Part shown: one piece after another, positions 11,793 to 23,043 of the stretch
How positions within the stretch are numbered: position 1 is the stretch's first letter
How the letters are laid out: every line of letters begins with the position of its first letter
NCBI GenBank assembly: GCA_018417955.1
Contig: JACTVC010000032.1
Span: forward strand, 186,001-250,000
Direction of reading: 5' to 3'
Source of the DNA: Laccaria trichodermophora
Lineage: Eukaryota > Basidiomycota > Agaricomycetes > Agaricales > Hydnangiaceae
Length of the DNA stretch: 64,000 nucleotides
Program-made: the position numbers and the translations under genes
The notes under the pieces: generated by a model
The model's input: only the letters and a program-made list of their open reading frames with translations
Databases searched by the model: none
What the model was told of the DNA's origin: nothing

Positions 11793-12599
11793 ATGCTGCC
11801 CAGACCCATCCTCAAGCGCACTCCCACCTCCTACCAACAGCAACAACACCACCACCACCACCACCATGCAGTCCACTTCCCCCCTTCGCCCTCTCTCACC
11901 CATACCTTCTCAGCCCACTCCTCAGCGTCCTATGATCGTTCTCCTATAGTCGTCTCTCCCAACAATTGTGCTCTTCCGGAGCGCGGCTGCCCGGGCCGCA
12001 CCTATCTTCTTGACGACCCTGCTTCAGCTCAGAGCAGTGGACGACGCGGCTATGCCTACGCCAGCGACTTTCACCCCCGCGCCCTTGCATTTGCCTCAGC
12101 CCGTCCAACGTCCCCCCTCCGTCAGCCACCCCCCAAAGATGATCCAGAACGCACCCCAACCCTCACCTATCCAAGTTTGCCCCAGCTCATCCCTGATCTG
12201 TCCTCAGAGTCTGACGAGAGCGATTCTTTTCCCTCAAATCTTCCCGCAAACTCTACACAATCATACGGATTGCATGGCCTTGCTGTTCCTGCATCGCGTT
12301 ACGAAGAGCACAATAGTTATACCCCCGTAGACGTCTATGGTAGCTCCACCTCCCCATCCGCCCTCTCCTTCCTCCCGTATCCTCCCTCTCCTCCTATAAA
12401 CCCGTCATATCCATACGACTACTCCCACGAAGAGGATGTCCAACAAAAACCCCGTCGCCGTCGCGGCGAGCGGGAACGAAAGCACGAGAGCTCTCGCGAT
12501 CCCGATCGGATACGAACCAAAAACCGCTCAGCGGCCTCTCTTTGCAAGTCCATGTCGAGTTTCAGCATCAGTGACGATGGGTGTCTTGGAGGGTTTTGA
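11793..12599 (+). CDS. Fungal protein of unknown function with SILK-like and RVxF-like motifs
   Basis: A single open frame of 268 residues starting MLPRPILKRT; the in-frame sequence before this ATG contains a splice acceptor (TTTTCGCAG at 11772-11780), so a 5' UTR intron ends just upstream. The protein is Pro/Ser-rich and probably disordered: PILKR near the start, a Gln run followed by seven His, then AVHFPPSPSLT. Next come YDRSPIVVSPN and a Cys-containing patch (CALPERGCPGRTY), acidic Ser clusters, and a basic stretch (PRRRRGERERK) that may be a nuclear signal. An ILK motif followed closely by V-x-F is the arrangement used by several protein phosphatase 1 regulators; here that is only an inference. 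The whole has the look of a protein conserved among mushroom-forming fungi, but no named family is recognised. Confidence 0.7.
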   Translation: MLPRPILKRTPTSYQQQQHHHHHHHAVHFPPSPSLTHTFSAHSSASYDRSPIVVSPNNCALPERGCPGRTYLLDDPASAQSSGRRGYAYASDFHPRALAFASARPTSPLRQPPPKDDPERTPTLTYPSLPQLIPDLSSESDESDSFPSNLPANSTQSYGLHGLAVPASRYEEHNSYTPVDVYGSSTSPSALSFLPYPPSPPINPSYPYDYSHEEDVQQKPRRRRGERERKHESSRDPDRIRTKNRSAASLCKSMSSFSISDDGCLGGF

Positions 12600-13734
12600 T
12601 TTTCCTCGGACGTTCTTGGCCACCTCCCCAACGATCGATAGTGATAGATTGCGTGTCAGCGATCGTGAATCATCATGGACGTCTGTTTTCTGCACCCTGG
12701 ACATCATCACCCTTCTTCCCCCCTTATGACATCTATCTACTCTCCCCCTTCTTCTCCCACCCCACGACATCACCATCATGACCCCCCTCTTCACGCCCTC
12801 CAACCGAATCCGCCCCGCATTACATACCCTTTTATTATTTTTTTGTTCTCCCCGCACGCTTTTTGTATCATCATCCCATCCCCCCAGCATTTAGAATCCA
12901 ATCCAAACTACGCTCTCGCCACATTTTAGCGATGTACCATCTTTTTCGTCTCAGTTATTCTATTCGCTCATCATTGGCATGATAATACATACTCTTGGTG
13001 AACTCGCTTTGAATCCATGCGATGCTAAGAACGAGTAACCTTTTGACTCTGATACAGCCTCAAGTTCGAATTCGCTTTCGGCAAGTCTCAATCACCGCAG
13101 GTTCAGCGCAGTGCATGCAATCGCTTATGGCTGGTGGACCCATCAACTGCATCCATCGACACCCACCCCCCGAATCTATTTTTTGCTTCTGCCTTGGCAG
13201 TGATGGAGGAGATCAACCTCTTGAGCTTACTTGAGAGTTCAAGGGGACCTGGTATGCACAAGCAAGTCAAGTCGAGGTAGGTAAGCCCATCTCCCCTCCC
13301 CCCAACACCCACCAACAATCCCCTGTCTCCGCGTACATCGCTGCTTGCTAGTGCACCATCGTCACTAGTACTCCGAACCGGAACCTGTCCTTTCTAGACA
13401 ATGCTCCCTATCGGGTACATCGGCCAAAGTGATTCCGGTGAGTAATCTATATCAGGGTTTACTTTACTGTACGGGGCGACTGAATTCCGAGTGCCACCTT
13501 CGAACAGTCTTATTATCTAGGGAAAGTGTCAGTGATTGATGATTGGACGATGAAAGTTGGACATATCACCGTTTGGAAGGTGTTTGGGTGGGCCCTCGAG
13601 GAACGACCAAAGAACGGGTGTTGACGTTGATTCGCCAGGTTGTTGGTTATCGATTATCTAAGGTATGAACGTTGCTGTACTTTCAAGGTTATGGCATCTT
13701 GAAGGTATCCACAACGTTAACGACAACGACAACG
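12600..13734. other. 3' flank and gene-free stretch
   Basis: CT-rich sequence after the stop codon (to about 12950), then mixed sequence with short open frames only. No gene, RNA or repeat was recognised. Confidence 0.5.
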
Positions 13735-14190
13735 ACGGGGATTTGGGTGCCGGCTGAATCGCGACCTACGAGACGAGGACTACTATGTAATAAGATCGAG
13801 TCCGGATCCTCGCCCATTTCTTGGTGATGCCCTTTTTTTCTTCTTTCTTCTAGTGCGGACCAAGTGCCAAGTCGTGGTGCTATTTGCTGGGGATCGTTTC
13901 ATTCAATCATTGGTGCTCTTTTTTACTCTCAAGGTACTTGTGCCATGGTTCGTTCTATTTCTTGGCGCACAACGACACCGACGGGGATTTGTCTGCCGAC
14001 TGAATCGCGACCTACTACGAGGTTGGCTGCTATGTAATAAGATCGAGTCCGGATCCTCGCCCATTTCTTGGTGATGCCTTGTTTTTCCTCTAGTGCGGAC
14101 CAAGTGGCAAGTCGACCTTGCTACGATCCTTTCATTCACTTCTTGGTGATGCCTCTTTTTTCCCCCCTCAAGATACTTGTGCGTACCGGG
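13735..14190. repeat. Tandem duplication of about 240-246 bp
   Basis: The first copy starts ACGGGGATTTG at 13735, the second at 13981. Both contain GAATCGCGACCTAC, GTAATAAGATCGAGTCCGG, CCATTTCTTGGTGATGCC and AGTGCGGACCAAGTG in the same order, separated by small insertions and deletions. The second copy fades near 14190. No coding frame is shared by the two. Confidence 0.8.
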
Positions 14191-15504
14191 CATGGTCTGG
14201 CTTTAGTGCTTCGAGTGCTTGGGCGTACGGAACATGCCTATGACGCGGGTGTACTTGCTTCTGTCATACTAACTGCACAAATTTTTGGTAGGGCCGCCGC
14301 CGATATTTATTATTCACCTCGTGCTATCGCTTCCCTGTTTCCTCCCGTCAATGACATTGTACAGTCCTGACGGCAAAGGTCCATGTCAATTGATTCTTGC
14401 ATGTAACACGGGCGAGTACGCCGCCTCATGCCATCCATCGCTGGGATTAAAATCCAAACGAGGCAATCAGATTAAAGATAACATGATCTCCGAAGCCCAC
14501 AGTGACTTTTTATTTGAATTTTTTGTCATTTTTTCATTGAAATTCGACCCCCCTAGCGTAGCGTTAGTCCAAGTTCTAACGCAGCATCAGGTTGGTGAAT
14601 TGGAAATTCGGGGGAAGGTCTTGAAATGGCAAGATATGATGTCAGAATTATTATATCGCTGTATACATTTCCTAAGGATCTCATGTTGGGCGTTTCAAGT
14701 ATCTTTGGTTGTTCGTGTCGACGTCCGAGGTGTGCTTTTCGGTGCGTGGAGCCGTTTACATTGGCGAAAAAAAGCACCTGGTAGGAGATGCAAGGAATCA
14801 GAATATACTCTATCGGGCCTCGGCCGAAATATAAAATTAGCAAAGCTTCTCCGCCGGCTCCACCGCCAGAATGTCGGTGTGGCGAAGCGCAGAATATGTA
14901 GCTCTATGTAGCTTCGCTCCTGAAATGCGCTTGTTCCGGATTCTTTGACTTGGCGAAAAGTTTCAAGTGAGCCCTGGCGATTTTTTTTTTGGGGGGAAGT
15001 GAGGGACCCATGACCGACTTGAGGGATGAGCGTGGGGAATTCTTCAGGCTTCAGCACGACATTGAGATATTTCATCACCTGGCCGCGGAGTTCGACACAA
15101 AAACAGAATGCCCACGATCGAATGGGAGATGAGGACCATGAGTGATTGTTGATACTTTTTTCCTTTACCCTTCGTCAACTCATCAACTCAAATCTGAACT
15201 GGCGGCGCAGTCTGATCGGTGGTCTGTCGACATGAGTACTTGCCTATACTTGCAAGTTACAAGCTCTTGCAAGGTTCCTATTTAGGCTTCATTTGAATCA
15301 ATGGCTTCTGACATGATATGTCAAAATCCGAGTGATCGGTGCGAAGGGAGGTGCGGCCTGGTGCGGCGTGCCTATGATTTGCGTCGTATTTTATGAAATA
15401 TATCAAAGGTCCCGGTGTGGTGACTTCCTTCTGAAGTATCAGGTGATGACGCTAATTTATTATTTCTGTGTTGCTGTCAGACGTCATCTGAATATTTTGT
15501 TAGA
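14191..15504. other. Gene-poor stretch
   Basis: A 208-codon frame at 14285-14911 has no domain, mixed composition and no conserved motif and is judged chance. Nothing else was seen. Confidence 0.5.
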
Positions 15505-15683
15505 CCAGATGGGGATCGTGAGCTTGCATTCTCGCATCGTCATCGGCGACGCGGGGAGATGAACAAATGAACATCGTCGAGACAAATTTTATTGAATCCA
15601 GATGGAGATCGTGAGCTTGTATTTTTGCATCGTCATTGGCGACCGCCAATGACGCGTGGAGATGAAGGTCGTCGAGACGGAAG
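15505..15683. repeat. 93-bp tandem repeat, two copies
   Basis: CCAGATGG, then GATCGTGAGCTTG, GCATCGTCAT and TCGTCGAGAC recur in the same order at 15505 and 15598. The second copy has a short palindromic insertion (GGCGACCGCCAATGACG region). Confidence 0.75.
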
Positions 15684-17069
15684 AATTATGGATCCGTCAT
15701 CGATCGCGACGTATGATTTTGGGAGTAAAATATATGGGAGGCCTCAAGGGGGGGATTCCTGCACAACTCTGCTTTCCTTCAGCGCAATTACATACGCGCC
15801 CCTTTTATGGATTGCGCCGGTGAGTTGAAATCTACGTCGTCTGTTGGCAGTTTCTATCTTGCCCTCCTCTTTGGGGCGTACCTCTGTTTTGACAATAGCG
15901 ACTATGCACTGCACGTAGTCTTGCTCCCAAATGCTGACATGAGCGAGCCTCTGGCGCCTCCAAACAACGGCGCAGATATACAAGAACGCAGCCATTTGTC
16001 GAGTGGAGACGGAAGTCCATACTTGCTGCGCCGTGTTTCTTCGCGATCAGGGTTCACTAGGCCTGCACGAGGCCTCCATGGTCGTGGACGCGAGAGATGA
16101 GGTGGTAGTGGTGGCGCGAATTTACTGCGAACCTGCTCCTGTAAGCATTGAGTCCTAATACGGGGGTCGAGATAAGAGTGGACTATCTACCATGTTGTAC
16201 TTTTGCGAGACAACTGTAGAAGCACCAGGCGCTCCTCGGAAAAGCCCATAAGTACTTCACTAAGAGAAGGAGATTAATATGAGCTTAGCCATCTAATCAT
16301 GGCCCGGGCGAAACAAGATATGAGAAAGATATACTTTAGAGTGGTGTTGAAGATCCAGTACAAGTCAGGAAAATCCCATGTTGTACGTGTAATGAAGGCC
16401 CACATAGTATGGGGCAGACAAGATGAGCGTTAGAGGGTTTGTTGGAGATGGAAAAGGTGGGCGAGTATGGGACGAGATGGGAAACATTGCGTTTCCCACA
16501 TTGTCTCAAAAAAGAAAATCAGGGCGGAACGCAGTGAATACCAGCGCGAAAACAACGCGTCGAGGTCACGTGGGTTGAGAGGCCTGTCACGTTATTGTCT
16601 TGGGTGACTATACATGGCGGCATGAAATCCACGGCTGCGTGAAAGCCAACCCGAACGCACAGGGAGAGATACAAAAACTCGTACTTGCACATCACCCGTT
16701 AGCCATAACTGCTCTATCAATTTTTGGTAGATACACTTGCCAATATAAATTTATTCGGCGCAACGGACGCGTCGGGATTTTGTCGGCGTTGAGAATAACT
16801 CGTTATCCCAGGTGGATGCTGGCTCGTCCAACGCTTTCCGAATTGATCCTGCGGAGGGAGTAGGATTCCTTTGTTAAATACACGGAATATTGGTGGTCAG
16901 AGACGGGTAAAAGCGCGTGCTCGGTGCGTCGCTACTCGCGAGCCCGTGCCGGGATGAGTTGAATCACGTGAATTCATGAGCCTATTACTTCAGCGCGTCC
17001 CCTGTTTGGGGCAACTAGACTTGATCGATTCCTCCCTCCATCCCCTCAATCAATTAAAAATCAGTTAGA
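15684..17069. other. Gene-free stretch and promoter of malate dehydrogenase
   Basis: No gene seen. The last 200 bases before 17070 are CT-rich, as in many fungal promoters. Confidence 0.5.
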
Positions 17070-18558
17070 ATGGTCAAGGCTGTTGTCCTCGGAGCTGCTG
17101 GTATGTTGTTGGTTTGTTCGACTTCAGATCATGTTGAGATAGTGAACAGGTGGAATTGGCCAACCTTTGGCATTACTCCTGAAGGCCAACCCACTCATTA
17201 CGGAGGTTCGGATTTTTTGTTGTGCGAATTGTGAAGTATGACATTGACGAACACGTAGCTCGGCCTCTATGATATTGTTAACACCCCGGGAGTTGCTGCA
17301 GATCTTTCTCACATCTCGACCCCTGCTAAAGTCGAGGGTTACTTGCCTGCTGATGATGGTCTCAAGAAGACACTGACTGGTGCTGACATCGTCGTGATCC
17401 CCGCTGGTGTTCCGAGGAAGCCTGGCGTTCGTATTCTTCTTTATAAACTTTTGAAAATGCTTGAGACTAATATTCTTTTTGTAGATGACAAGGTGAGCGC
17501 GAAACCCTGGTGCCTGATCGATAATTGATGATAAGATGTGATTAGAGACGACTTGTTCAAGGTCTGCGTTTCTCGATTACTCGATATATCGTATAAATCG
17601 TTTACCTGTCCCAGATCAACGCCGGAATCGTCAGAGATCTTGCTACTGGGATCGCCGCGACTGCTCCCAAGGCATTCGTCCTCGTGATCTCGAACCCAGT
17701 CAACTCGACTGTTCCTATTGTCGCAGAGGTGTTCAAGAAGGCTGGTGTTTACGATCCCAAGCGGTAGGTTGGTATCTGCTGCACTCGATCCCGTTAACCA
17801 ACACCGACTCAGTCTCTTTGGTGTTACTACTTTGGATGTTGTCCGCTCGTCAACTTTTGTCGCCGAGAAAATCGGAGATCTTTCTTTGTCCAAGGATGTT
17901 GTTGTACCAGTCGTTGGCGGCCACAGCGGTGTCACGGTAAGTCGTATATCACTCCACCTGGACAACCTCATTAACGGTCCCAACAGATCGTTCCCCTTCT
18001 CTCGCAATCCTCGCACCCACTGCCCGCCAGCGTTGACACTGCCTCTCTCGACGCTCTTGTGAACCGCATCCAGTTCGGCGGTGATGAAGTCGTCAAAGCC
18101 AAGGGTGGAGCAGGGTCTGCCACTTTGTCAATGGCTTACGCTGGTGCCGAGTTCGCTTCCAAAATCCTGCGTGCTGTCAAGGGCGAGGAGGGCATCGTCG
18201 CTCCTAGCTATGTCAGTCTGGAGGCCGACCCCGTTGGTGCTGCTGCTTTAACCAAGGAGCTCGGCGCTGAACTCGCGTACTTCTCCTCAAATATCGAGCT
18301 CGGCGTAAGGCTTCTCGTCGTCCTTTCGTTTATCTACGCTGACTTGATTTCTTCACGCAGCCTCAAGGTGTAGTCAAGATTAACCCTCTTGGAAAGATCA
18401 CCGAGGCCGAACAAACCCTCATCAAGGCTGCTATTCCTGAACTCCAGAAGAACATTACAACTGTGAGTCAATCTCTGCAAAATCATGAGCTTTGATTGAC
18501 GCTTTGACAGGGCGTTACCTTCATCACTGAGGCTAAGGTTGACGAGCCAAGACTGTAG
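17070..18558 (+). CDS. Malate dehydrogenase (NAD+)
   Basis: Ten exons: 17070-17100, 17150-17205, 17259-17426, 17485-17492, 17546-17561, 17615-17763, 17813-17936, 17987-18304, 18361-18462, 18511-18558, giving 339 residues. It interconverts malate and oxaloacetate with NAD+/NADH. Visible features are the nucleotide-binding start [17 protein letters not shown], the substrate loop [32 protein letters not shown] and the catalytic His in VVGGHSGVT. It has no N-terminal presequence, so a cytosolic enzyme is likely; the C-terminus PRL is at best a weak peroxisomal signal. Oddity: the active-site mobile loop is split over two micro-exons of 8 and 16 bases, and skipping one of them would break the frame. 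The Lon gene starts 335 bases downstream on the same strand. Confidence 0.95.
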
Positions 18559-18892
18559 AGTGATTGACAGCAAGGTCAACAGCTTCGTGTAGGATTCCTG
18601 TCATAGAAATAAATATTTGTAACCTGTAAGAAACATAACTAGACGATGGTACGAAGCGTACTTAACGAGAGATGCGATGCACATGTTCAACTTGAACTTC
18701 TTCAAGAACGAGAGAGAAAGTTTGAAGCAGGGAACACTGACTTTTCACGTTTAGACGTGTGCACTGCTCCGGCAACTTTATCATAATCACGTGTGTGGAT
18801 TGCTCCCTTCCAAGTTCCAACACCTCTTCTCCTCTACCTCGTTCTTAATCTCACCATCTATCTTCGCAGCACCTTTCTAGTCGTCGTCGGCC
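18559..18892 (+). promoter_or_regulatory. MDH 3' flank and Lon promoter
   Basis: About 330 bases between two genes on the same strand. The last 90 bases, CT-rich and ending GTCGTCGTCGGCC before the Lon ATG, recur in diverged form at about 28449-28513. The duplicated unit therefore included the Lon promoter. Confidence 0.6.
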
Positions 18893-21800
18893 ATGTACAG
18901 CTCTAAGCTTCCTATTATTGCGCTGCCGCACCCCCTCATCCTCTTACCGGCCTCTCGGTTTACCATGCCGGTGTCGAGGGAAATTGGAGAGGCTCTACTG
19001 TCTCTCATCGACGAGTCCGATACCTTACCTGTCATTGCCGCAATCCCAATAACCAACCACTCTACTTCACCAAATACGGAGCCAGTACTCGCAGAATGGG
19101 GCACCGCAGCTCGTGTGCTTCGCCTAGTCAAACCACCAGCGCGTAATTCGCGCCAGCCGTACCTCGTTTCCCTCCACGGACTTACTCGTGTTCGGCTTAT
19201 CCATACGTCGAAACATAATCTTTCCTCGGAGGATTTGTTGCGTATGCCTATGCATGGCGTTGAATACCCGCCAACGGAGAAAGTCCCCTCTCATGAGACC
19301 GCCAGTAAATTCAAACAAAGTGCCTTGAGATTACTGGACCGACTAGCGAAGGATTCTTTGCAGCAGTCGAGAAAGGAAGGGTATCATAAGATTGCTAGTA
19401 TGCTTGAGGACATCACCGATGCTCGGACACCGTGGATGGCGGATGTGCTAATTGGAAGTGTAAATGGAGAGTATGCCGATAAACTCGGTGAGTTCTACCC
19501 GTCTACCTCACTTGTCATATCCCTGCCTTTCAAGAGTTACGGCTACGTGTCTGGGATGTGATACCGAGACACGTTCTTTCTCTGTTCAACGTTTTATGGG
19601 ATGGCTCGCTGCCATTTTTTCCCTTTGTTGTTGCGCACCTTATTCTTGCAATTGATCACTAAATCAAAAGATTGACAGCTATTCTGAGTACTCCCGACGC
19701 TGAAGCACGTGTGCAAGTTGCAACCGACATATTCATCAAACAGGCATCCATTTCAGAAGTTTCCAAGAAGATTGCCACGGCGGTCGACGAGTCGCTCTCC
19801 AAACAACAGAAAGAATTCTTCCTGCGTCAGCAACTCACCGCTATCCAAAGAGAACTACACGCTTTGCAACGATCAAACGGCGCCAACGGTATTGCTCCTC
19901 ACTCCCCACTGTCTGGTGATGCCTCGAGCACAGGGTCCAGTGAACTAGACGACGATGAACAACATGAAGCAGATGATATGGCGGATTTGAAACGAAGGAT
20001 CGAAGCTATGGAACCTGGTTCCGAAGAGCGCAAAATGGGTGTCAGAGAGTGGCGGAGACTGAAGCGAATTCCTCAAGGGAGTGTAGAAAACGGAGTGATC
20101 AGATCATATGTATGTTCTGATATCTTTCTTTCGTTTCTTTCGCCAACGATGTGTGTTTGTAGCTTGAATGGCTTACCTCTATTCCCTGGCCTAATTCCAC
20201 GCATGTCTCTTCGGCACCGGAGCCTAGCCAGCTTCAGTTGAAAACAAGGCCTTTCCTTGCCGCTGCTCGTGCTCAGCTGGATGCGGACCACTTTGGCTTG
20301 GAGAAAATCAAGAAGCGCTTGATTGAATACTTAGCAGTGGTGAGGTTGAAAGAGTTGAACGCGGAAAGGGAGGCCAAGGAAATTGCACTTAAAGAGGCTC
20401 AAGAGAGTCAGAGCGCGAAGGCGGCGTCAGAGGCTAGCAAAGTCGAGGATGCAACGGCCCAAGCGCCGAAGGACGGCAAGGAGCTCGTGGCCTACGACAA
20501 AAGTCAACAGCCACAGCCTCGGGTGCAATCTTCACTTGGAAAGCCTAGCCGGAATGGCAAGAAAGGCGTCAAGGGGCCCATTCTCCTGTAAGTAGCATGG
20601 TTTTGTTTCCCTGCTCTTCTGCTATTGGCTATTAATCATTTCTCCTCGCAAGGTTCGTCGGGCCTCCTGGTACGGGTAAAACATCTCTTGGACAATCTGT
20701 CGCAAAAGCGTTAAATCGACCATTCCAGCGGATTTCGCTGGGTGGCGTGCGAGACGAGGCGGAAATTAGAGGACATCGACGGACGTATGTAGCCAGCGGC
20801 CCTGGCCTTATTGTACAAGCGCTGAGGAAAGCTGGGAGAGGAGACGTGGTGATGCTTTTGTGGGTCTCTAAACGCTCCTGTACGCTTTTTTCGAGTTGGA
20901 TGACTAACGCTTCCTTCAGGGATGAGATTGACAAGATTGGACAGAGCAATTTCCATGGCGATCCTGCTGCAGCATTGCTTGAGGTATTGGATCCTGAGCA
21001 GAATCATACCTTCAATGTCAGTGCCCCTTTTCCTGCCATACAGTGATTCATCTTGATGTTGTGTTCCTAGGATCACTATATCAACGTCCCCATTGATTTG
21101 AGTCAGGTTCTGTTCATATGCACGGCTAACACCCTCGAGAGCATCTCAACACCTCTCTTGGATCGATGTGAAATCATCCAACTCAGTGGTATGTTTACCT
21201 TTCCTTCATTCTGTCCGTTTGTTGGCTCATTCACCGACAAAGGTTACACATACGACGAGAAGATGCACATTGCTCGTCGATTCTTGCTCCCTAAACAACT
21301 ACAAGCGAACGGTCTTGACGCGTCACAGATCAATATCACTGAGCCAGCTCTGCTTCACATCACCACGAGGTATACACGCGAAGCCGGTGTGCGAAGTCTC
21401 GAGCGCGCTATTGGTGGCGTGGTACGATACAAGGCTGTTGAATGGGCCGAGTCCCTCGATGGCACAGCTCAAACTCAACAGCAGGAGGGGACAAGCTCAG
21501 GCACGTCAGTTTCGCAGCTGAAGGAGTATAAATCCCTTGTCGAGGAGCACGATTTGGAGAAGATTCTTGGCATTGCAAGATGGGACGGGGAAGAGAGGGA
21601 GAGGGAGGAGAGGAGGGGTGTTGTCTATGGACTCGTGGTCATGGGTCAGGGTGAAGGTGGGATTTTACCTGTGGAAACGATCGCTGTTCCTGGCTCTGGA
21701 AAGTTGAAACTTACTGGGAGTTTGGGTGATGTGAGCTTGCTAGTTTCGTTGTCCCTACGTGGGTTGGCAACTCATTGTCTTCGTTTTTTCTAAGGTCATC

Positions 21801-22395
21801 AAAGAAAGTGGGGAACTGGCGTTGAGTTGGGTGAAGAGGCACGCGTATGACTTGTGCATCACCAATTCGCGGACGGAAGACCCTTTGAAGTTCCCTGATC
21901 CCATTGATATACATTTACACCTTCCTGCGGGTGCGCAGAAGAAGGATGGACCGAGTGCTGGCGTTGCCATGGTATGTTGAATTTGTCGCAAACCCTTTTG
22001 TTCAGTGGCTGATTTTATATGTCAAAGACGTGTGCATTTGTGTCGTTGTTGACTGGCACATGCGTTCCGGCCAACGTCGCAATGACTGGCGAGGTACGTT
22101 TCCAATCTCTCTCTGTGGGCCAGAAATAAACGATACTTAGATCACGTTGCGTGGCCGAGTCACCCCCGTAGGCGGGATCAAAGAGAAAGTGCTTGGTGCC
22201 CACCGAGCGCAGGTGACGAAAGTCATCCTACCTTGGGCGAACCGCAAGGACGTGGAACACGACGTTTCGCCTGAGATTCGAAATGAGATGGAGTTTGTCT
22301 TTGTGCGTACTGTTCGGGAGGCGCTGGAGGCTGCGTTTGGTCGGGGCACACTTGGGTGGAGGGGGGAGTCGCTGCTTTTGGAGAGTAGGCTTTAG
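18893..22395 (+). CDS. Peroxisomal Lon protease (PTS1 SRL)
   Basis: Ten exons: 18893-19487, 19679-20109, 20163-20587, 20653-20859, 20920-21016, 21071-21188, 21243-21730, 21795-21971, 22028-22093, 22141-22395, giving 952 residues. It is an ATP-dependent serine protease that degrades misfolded or surplus matrix proteins. Domains in order: N-terminal substrate-binding domain (about 1-250), coiled helical part with [17 protein letters not shown]+ module with Walker [10 protein letters not shown] near 488 and Walker B VVMLLDEIDK, and the Lon protease domain. The catalytic Ser841 is in [11 protein letters not shown] and Lys882 in VGGIKEK. There is no mitochondrial presequence, and the last three residues are SRL, a type 1 peroxisomal signal; both point to the peroxisomal rather than the mitochondrial Lon. 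A charged low-complexity insert of about 70 residues precedes Walker A. This is the intact member of a local duplication. Confidence 0.95.
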
Positions 22396-22624
22396 TGACG
22401 CTCCTCTCCTGGGCTTAGGACTGAATGAAGGCAGACTGCAGATTACGTGTATACCTCAACTTGATAAAATTGTACATACCTTATGTAATGTAAATGACCA
22501 GTGCTTGGATGATCGATGAACGACATAGGACATATTTGAGGCGCATTACAGAACCATCAACATTTGCCATAAATTCTACTGCTACAAGAATGATTTCTAC
22601 TGCTGCTACAAGAATGATTTTGAC

Positions 22625-23020
22625 AATCTAATAAATTTAAGTGCCTCCCAAACTCCCAGGCGAAGAAAGAAAAACTCTAAGTAAGACATGAGACTACGTA
22701 CACAAACGTGTGTACCCAGATGCAAGTAGCGTACAGGAACGATAAGAAAGGATGACACAAGTCAAGGTGATGATGATGGGTTGATTGGTTCTATGCAAGG
22801 TCGTTTAATGGGTATCGAAAGTGAGGTCCGCGAGGTCCGTGGGGGATATTGAAAGTGAGGTCCATGGGAATATCTAAACTGATTAATAAACTTGCAATCA
22901 TGGCAGGGTTCGCCAGGTGGGAGGGGGGCGAGCAGGAGGAAAGCTGCTGACAGGCCAAGGAACAGGCGGAGGAAAACCCTGAGTGAGCTGAGTGAGATGA
23001 GGATGGAGTTTATTTTGACC
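22625..23020 (-). pseudogene. 3' fragment of the membrane protein gene (copy 1)
   Basis: In minus-strand reading the words INSILISL, LLLAPLPPGEP and FINQFRYS match the last exon of the intact gene at 33777-35525 (INSILISL, TLAPLPSGET, LINQSRYP). The frame is broken by indels, and exons 1 and 2 are absent. The adjoining Lon 3' flank (about 22456-22620) also matches sequence beside the intact gene, so Lon and this gene were once convergent neighbours and were copied together. Confidence 0.8.
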
Positions 23021-23043
23021 ATGACTCACTCAATCTCAAGAGC

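Noticed and set aside
14285..14911. 208-codon plus-strand open frame
   Set aside because: No domain, unbiased composition, no supported splice partners, and overlapping frames on the other strand of similar length. Judged chance.
18541..18558. Peroxisomal targeting of malate dehydrogenase by its PRL end or by stop readthrough
   Set aside because: PRL is only a weak PTS1-like tripeptide, and the codons after TAG give just two residues before another stop, with no PTS1.
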